NCBI GenBank assembly: GCA_025677835.1
Contig: JAIXMR010000072.1
Coordinates: forward strand, 1-64,000
Source of the DNA: Sporodiniella umbellata
Taxonomy: Eukaryota; Mucoromycota; Mucoromycetes; Mucorales; Rhizopodaceae
Reading direction: 5' to 3'
Length of the DNA: 64,000 nt
A model generated the notes under the pieces. That model made no database searches, had not been told where the DNA came from, and saw only the letters and a program-made list of their open reading frames with translations. Below are positions 58,768 through 64,000 of the stretch, piece by piece (position 1 is the first letter of the stretch; each line of letters starts with the position of its first letter). The position numbers were made by a program, and so were the translations under genes.

Positions 58768-59945
58768 GATTGATTGTTCGTAAATTAAGAGTAAAGGTAT
58801 TGTGTGCTTCTTTTTATATTCTAATTTTTGAAAACTCCGCATATATTTTTTAATTACACTGGTTGCCATGGCAACCATTGTTCACAGCCTCTTTTTTAGA
58901 GTGGTTACACGAACTGTTCCATGGCACCCGAAATTCTCTGGATATGGTGGTTGGCAAAATATCGATCAGCCCCCTCTGTTCGCTTTTTAATGGTTTGAAC
59001 ATGAAGACTGTCGACACATTTGTTAGGTTTTAGATTGCTCTATTGAAGCTTTTTTTGGTTCCGGAAATTACAAAACGACAAAGCTTGAAGGAAGCCTAAC
59101 CTTTACTTCAACATTACTAGGGGCCTTCTTAAACTTGCTACGTATGTCGGATATTCTGCAAAAATAAAGCCTATTTATACATGACGATTTTCAGCAGTAC
59201 TTTAATACCATTTTGAATCCTGTCGGCGTCAAAACAATAGTGTTTAAAAACCTTTTTCCTGTAAAGTTTTTCAAGATGTCGAGGTCAGTAGATTCGTTCT
59301 CTGTTTTGCTACTCAAAACCTCTGTAAATGGCGGAACCATCAAAGAAATTGGCTAAGTAATAATGTTTTCTTGGTTTATTATCGTTTATTATCGTTTATT
59401 AATTCATCGCTATAAACAAAAGATGGTTTCAATAGACAGAACCGAGCAATACAGTTGTTTTGATTCATGACCTCAATATACGTTCTCGTTTCATGATTTC
59501 CGCTTGCCTGATCCTAAATAATAGTTCATTTGGCAAGTCACACTAAACTCGAAGTTAGCACGGAGCCATTCGGACCACCCGAAAAAACAGATTTATGTAA
59601 TAGGCCATATAGGATTTAATGAAGACAATGATTTACTTACGTTGATAAAACTAATAGACAAACAAACGTTTTTTGATGTTCTTGTTGAAAGTGCGTATTC
59701 AGTGGCCGTTGTTTTCCAAAACTAGCAAAGCATAAAACAGTATGATTAATACTTTCTCTCAAGTATGAATCATTGAGAACAAGCTGCTATCGAAGTTTTC
59801 CTTACCATTGGGCTGAAAAGCGTTTGCTTGTATTTACAGCAATCTTAAATGGAATTTAAATTTAGTGTGTACTGAATTTGGACTGTTTGAAGACACGCTA
59901 AGATGATTTGATTTTTTATTTCAAGTTTTAAGCTATGTGCTTAAA
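58768..59945. promoter_or_regulatory. Intergenic upstream of the PARP gene
   Basis: This 1.18-kb region between two minus-strand genes is the PARP promoter plus the PARN 3' flank. It is less homopolymer-rich than other spacers. A TATCGTTTAT direct repeat lies near 59380-59400. A frame that opens upstream on the minus strand (MVAMATSVI...) is not needed for the PARP start. I see no gene. Confidence 0.4.
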
Positions 59946-61807
59946 CTACAGATTGATGCTTTCATAATAACGAGCAATGGGCAAAACAGTGTATTCGCTT
60001 TCATACTCAGCAAAATCAAAGTTATAGGGCGCTCTTTCGAACACGACAAAGTGAGATACGTCGTTGCATTTTTCTAGGACAAATTTTCCATACTTTGAAA
60101 ACATGACTTGGGCTTTTTCAGAAGTGAGAGGTATTCCTTTGGGAGTAACGTGAAAGGCAGCCTTCTGGTTAATAGCAACTTCATTACTGACAAAATCGAA
60201 GCATTCATATGCAGTTCTAACCATAACAGACTTGTTTATAGATTTCTCTAATACTGGATTCAAAGATCCATCTTTAAAAAAAAGCTCAACCTCTGTAGAG
60301 CCATAGTTATAAACCTCTTCATCCTCGCCATTCTCATACCAGTTATTCTTTTCTTCATCGCCTGATACTTCCCACCCTTCACTGTCTACTTTTTTGTCAT
60401 TGGCTTTCTCATAATCCAGCTCTTCTTTGCCTACAGTTTTGGCCGGATTTCTGGAAATATCCAAGTAAGATGCAAGCCGAAGAAACGCAGCACCTGTCAT
60501 AAATGCATCGTAGCCAGCCTCGTGAGCTTTTTCAGTTAGATAGCGAGGGAACTGAGGATGCATATCAATGCGAGGATTGGAAAACGACTCTTTACTAGTT
60601 TCAAATCTCAGCTGTTCCAACGCGGTTCCAGTTCCAAAAATTTCCTAAAAAAAAGTTAGTAGTCGTAAATTAAAATTACACACTAAGCTCATACAAACAA
60701 CTTTGGCTCAACAGCGCACATGTACTTAGTGTCTATTAAACTTTTGAGGTTTTTTGATTAGCACTTGTTTTTGTTCTTATTTAACTGTGTTTACTTTGGG
60801 AAAACGTTTCGAGTGACTTCCTTAAACTCAGCTAATGTATCAGGCAATGGTTGAACGAATTGTCCAATGACATGGCACACGTCCAATAGCATGTTATGAC
60901 CAACAATCATTTTTTTGGATTCTGACAGCAAATCAATCACTCTTCGAAATCCAACGGCATTTAAGCAATCGCTCTCAAACCGATCTACTTTTTCTTTCTT
61001 GCGTTCCTCATGTTGCTTTTCTGTTAACTTTGTGACGCGTATAAATCCTTGCATACCAAGAGCTGTGTATTCTCCGTAGCTATTTGTATACAAGCGTTTG
61101 TGTTTTTTTTTAAAAAAAAAGCAAAGCTGGTCTTATTTACTTGTTTCTCACTTCTTGATAAATCAATCGTCTTTGATAAGAGTTCCTTGCTGCAATGTTT
61201 ATGCCATCATCTGCTTTTTTGTCATTTATCCATGCTTCAATTTTTCTTTTGACATCTTGCATAAAATCATACTCTTTTTCGTCCACAGGAATAGTTGGCA
61301 TATCATCATTCATCCTTTTTTCTCCTTGCTCTCGGTATGTTTTCTCCTCTTCCTTAGTTAAATAAGGAATACCTTGGTATACCCACTTGTTAAAATCAAA
61401 GGTCTGTCTCACTAAGAAGTCGAAGGCTTGTGCCTGGGTCATAAAAACGCGGTTGGGTTGAGCATTGCCCATGATACTGGTTGGAAAGATATTAAAATTA
61501 AATGGTTTTGCGATATACCGCCCAGAAGGAGCGTCCCATTTAAAAGCACAGAACCCAAATTGAATAATAATAAATCTCTCAGTGGCTTCCTTGTATTCGA
61601 TATAGCGGTCTTCAAGGGAATACAGCCTTTTGCTGGTTGTTGGACGGTGTAAACCTAAATAAGTTTTTTTTTTTAACATTTTATTTAACATTTAAAACTC
61701 AAACAGATACCGGAAAGTTCAGTGTCAATAGCAATCACATCACACTCCTTGATTGCTTTTTCAATTTCTGAAAGCTTTTCTGAAAACTGTTGTCGAGGAA
61801 TCTCCAT
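59946..61807 (-). CDS. PARN: Poly(A)-specific ribonuclease (PARN), DEDD deadenylase
   Basis: This is a 3' exonuclease that removes poly(A) from mRNA and non-coding RNA, about 560 aa. The first exon (ATG at 61805-61807) reads MEIPRQQFSEKLSEIEKAIK and IAIDTELSG with the first two acidic ligands (D, E). The intron ends TTATTTAG and resumes LHRPTTSKRLYSLEDRYIEY. FIIIQFGFCAFKW is the RNase-D strand. The third acid is in KKMIVGHNMLLDVCHVIGQF, and HEAGYDAFMTGAAFLRLASY gives the final His and Asp. An acidic C-terminal segment (GDEEKNNWYENGEDEE) precedes the RRM-like end YNFDFAEYESEYTVLPIARY. At least four exons are present. Yeast lacks this gene; early-diverging fungi and animals have it. Confidence 0.93.
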
Positions 61808-61982
61808 TACCGTAAAAAAAAAGAAAAAGAACTAAAAAAATTAAAAAAGTATGTCTATTTTTTTCTTGTGAATTTTGTATTCCCGTCTTTAAAATAACAA
61901 ACAGTCTACCTATATGTATAAACAGGAAGGGTATCTACATTTTATTGTTTTGCTTTGTTGTTTATGTAAAGAAAAATTATTC

Positions 61983-63353
61983 TTAGTGGTCTGATAAGTG
62001 ACGCATAAGCACTAAAGTTTGCTCATATACCAAAAAATTGAGGGAATGAATAGGAAAGGCACGTATCAAGGTAACTGTGATACCTTTATAAAAGCCTGCC
62101 AGCCCGCCTTTTCTATAAATATCTTGAATACAGTTTTTAGTGCTTCCATATTTTGGTCTAGTTTGTAGGATTTCTTTCTGTATTAGGCTTTTTACAAGGT
62201 CTAAGGGAAATACTACAAGCCAACACATGATGCCACAAATACCGCCAGCTAGAAACTGTGTCCCTGGCCCTGCTGGTGTATTTCTTAATTTGCTTAAGGT
62301 ATACTTGGTTGTCTCATAACCACCGAAATAAACGCCTGTCCCAATTGCATCTCTTGCTGTAGTTACACATTTTTTGTACGTTAATCCCTTGTTCTAAAAA
62401 TTATGTATTCGCTTACCAAGGTGTAAACAAAATCCGTTGTATAGGCCTGTCAACCCTCTTTTCTTTAATATCTCCCTTGCTGAATACCAGCTTGATGTGG
62501 AAGTATACACTGTTCTTTTGTGTAGCTTGCAAGGAACAGAGTCTTTAGATACCGGCGGAATAGCTGTAGGGGTTACAGGGAGACCAGCACCAACTGTTCG
62601 GTTTATTGTTGATTTCAGTTCATTTGTAGGACGTATGACAGCTAAATCTCCTGTGGATATGCTACTGGCCTGCAGTAAATATTCCAGTTGTTTTTGTATT
62701 TTTACTAGTTCGAAAGGGCAACTCAGGGCAGCGATAAATGCCCCACTTATAGAACCGGCTGTTGTAGAAACAATCATTGTTGACATCATACTGTTTTGAT
62801 CAAAAATGTTTGGATGTTGCTTTTTGGCGAACAATTTGGAGCGTTCATATACTGAAAACGAAATGGATTTAATAATACTGACAGTGATTAAGGGTGGAAT
62901 GACGCCTTATACCGAAAATAAGAGAACAAAGTAAAAGCAAGTTAATATACCGTGTTCTGTGCGCTATTGAGTATAATAATACCTCTAAAAAAACCTCGAA
63001 CGCCCTCTTCTTTGTATGTTTGCTTGACGCAGGCAGTTATAGAGTTGTAGTGTTGGGTTTGAAGCCTAGTTTTTACAGAGTCAAACTAAATGGTCAAATG
63101 GGGAATTCTACGGTCAGCAAAAAAAAACGAAAATGTTGTACGTTTTTGTCTTTTTTTTACGGGATAGCCTGATATCACACCAACAATAGCTGCTGAAGAG
63201 GCAGCGATAACTGTTTTGTTAGCTAGAAACTGGAATATGAGAAATGAATAAAGCTTAAGTAAACATTGAAGCCTTACTCCACAAAAGTTCTTTATTCAAG
63301 AATGGAATGTGTGAGGGATGTGAAGTCCTGTCTGTATTGTTTCCATTCAACAT
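61983..63353 (-). CDS. Mitochondrial carrier family (SLC25) protein
   Basis: This is a six-helix inner-membrane metabolite carrier, about 340 aa from some seven exons. Three signature repeats are seen: SGYP/FDSVKTRLQTQHYNS (spliced between P and F), AALSCPFELVKIQKQLEYLL and VVFPLDLVKSLIQKEILQTR. Each is followed by the second half motif (EEGVRGFFRGI, KRGLTGLYNGF, KGGLAGFYKGI). The start exon begins MLNGNNTDRTSHPSHIPFLN; its end joins at TGGA/CTAAC after a TTTCTAG. The loop between repeats two and three-like segments is long (about 70 residues with Pro/Thr). The substrate group is uncertain; the PxDLVKS pattern suggests the carnitine/ornithine-like branch. It sits tandem with PARN, stop to start about 180 bp. 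Confidence 0.85.
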
Positions 63354-63802
63354 TTTAACAAGTAAAAAAGGGAAGGAGCAAAATTTCAACTAGAGTAATG
63401 ATTTAGACAAACTTTCCACCAATTAAATGCGAATAGATACTGGAGTGAATTTTCCAAAAAAAGGATATATCTATCCCTTTTGGGCTGCTGATCTGAGAGT
63501 CTAACATTCCCTCATTAGGAAGAAGCATAGTCAGGCTTGTGGAGCTTGGTACTTTTTCAAAAATAATTGGTCGAAAGCCATAAATAAATGTCCGCTTTGG
63601 AAAGAAACGTCATAAGTTTACTTATGTTACAGCCCTCCAATTGAAGAAGTCAAGTGTAAGCCATATTTTTGTTTTCGTAAAACCAATATCAAAAAAGCCT
63701 TTCTTCAATCCGTTTCATAAGAAGTCTTTTTTTTTAAAGCACATACAATCACTCTTTCAAGGGCTATTAGGTAGGTACATTTAGTTTTAACCAAACAATT
63801 TT
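63354..63802. other. Intergenic upstream of the carrier gene
   Basis: This 449-bp AT-rich region is the promoter of the carrier gene. I see no coding signal on either strand. Confidence 0.4.
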
Positions 63803-64000
63803 CTATACTAAGGTGGACCTGTCCGCATTTTCAGGCGCACCTTCTTCAACTATAATTGTTAATTTTGAATCGTACCAAGGTGCTCTTTTTTGTGTTTCAA
63901 AAACAGAGTTTTCTGTGTCTTTTTCCTGTAGGTATATAATGTTGTTTCTCAAAAGTACCCGAGTTTCTACTCCAATAAGCACAATTTTTTATTTGCTGTA
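63803..64000 (-). CDS. Possible partial gene at right edge (3' end)
   Basis: On the minus strand a frame of about 50-60 codons ends with TAG at 63803-63805. The last residues read KRAPWYDSKLTIIVEEGAPE and end NADRSTLV. Composition and acidic/strand-like pattern look like real protein. A TAA lies in this frame at about 63989, so an acceptor (for example the CTACAG near 63929, or GGAGTAG further up) must start the exon. The family is not recognised and the rest is outside the window. Confidence 0.3.

Noticed and set aside
1..64000. tRNA/rRNA genes, CRISPR arrays, transposons
   Set aside because: I found no tRNA-like T-loop context, no regular spacer array and no transposase or reverse-transcriptase frame.

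Overview
This window is nuclear DNA of an early-diverging fungus, most likely Mucoromycota (Mucorales-like). That is an inference from four observations. Introns are frequent and short (about 40-120 nt, GT-AG). Non-coding DNA is AT-rich and full of A/T homopolymers of 15-35 nt. Genes sit on both strands without operons. The content mixes fungal hallmarks (V-ATPase subunit a, SPX-RING protein, SREBP-type bHLH, fungal-type MFS permease, P450) with families uncommon or lost in most Dikarya (WDR62/MAPKBP1-like scaffold, LEA2 protein, PTPS, ankyrin-PARP). I rebuilt 26 genes plus one possible partial gene at the right edge by joining exons by eye; exon borders are predictions.

Layout. 0-7 kb: TRM7 tRNA methyltransferase (-), V-ATPase subunit a (+), SPX-RING ubiquitin ligase (+). 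7-12 kb: small PPxY membrane protein (-), alpha/beta hydrolase (+), PTPS (+), UPF0014 transporter (-). After about 2.7 kb of gene-poor DNA, 14-19 kb holds a CK1 kinase with a Trp-rich tail (+) and an allantoate-type MFS permease (+). 19-26 kb: MIR-domain protein, SREBP-like factor and a Ser-rich single-pass protein (all -). 27.8-30.9 kb: O-fucosyltransferase (+), I78 inhibitor (+), unknown protein (-). 31-37 kb: tandem CCCH protein, unknown organelle-type protein, HIT protein, LEA2 membrane protein (all -), then a TPT/nucleotide-sugar-type transporter (+). 37.6-43.7 kb: WDR62-like WD40 protein and P450 (both -). 45.6-48.5 kb: NDPK-like pseudoenzyme with a long charged tail (+). 48.7-58.8 kb: one giant ankyrin-WGR-PARP gene (-). 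59.9-63.4 kb: PARN deadenylase and a mitochondrial carrier (-).

The most unusual object is the roughly 10-kb PARP gene. Its product is predicted to carry a long ankyrin array, a WGR domain, PARP regulatory and catalytic domains with an intact H-Y-E triad, then a split GATA-like CxxC...CxxC element, and finally a PBZ-type poly(ADP-ribose)-binding zinc finger: a writer and a reader of ADP-ribose in one chain. Other points to re-check are the NDPK-like protein with Asp at the catalytic His position, a C-terminal CaaX box on the SPX-RING protein, a GC-AG intron and a 16-nt microexon in the HIT gene, and a recurring class of A-rich (AAAG) 3' splice sites.
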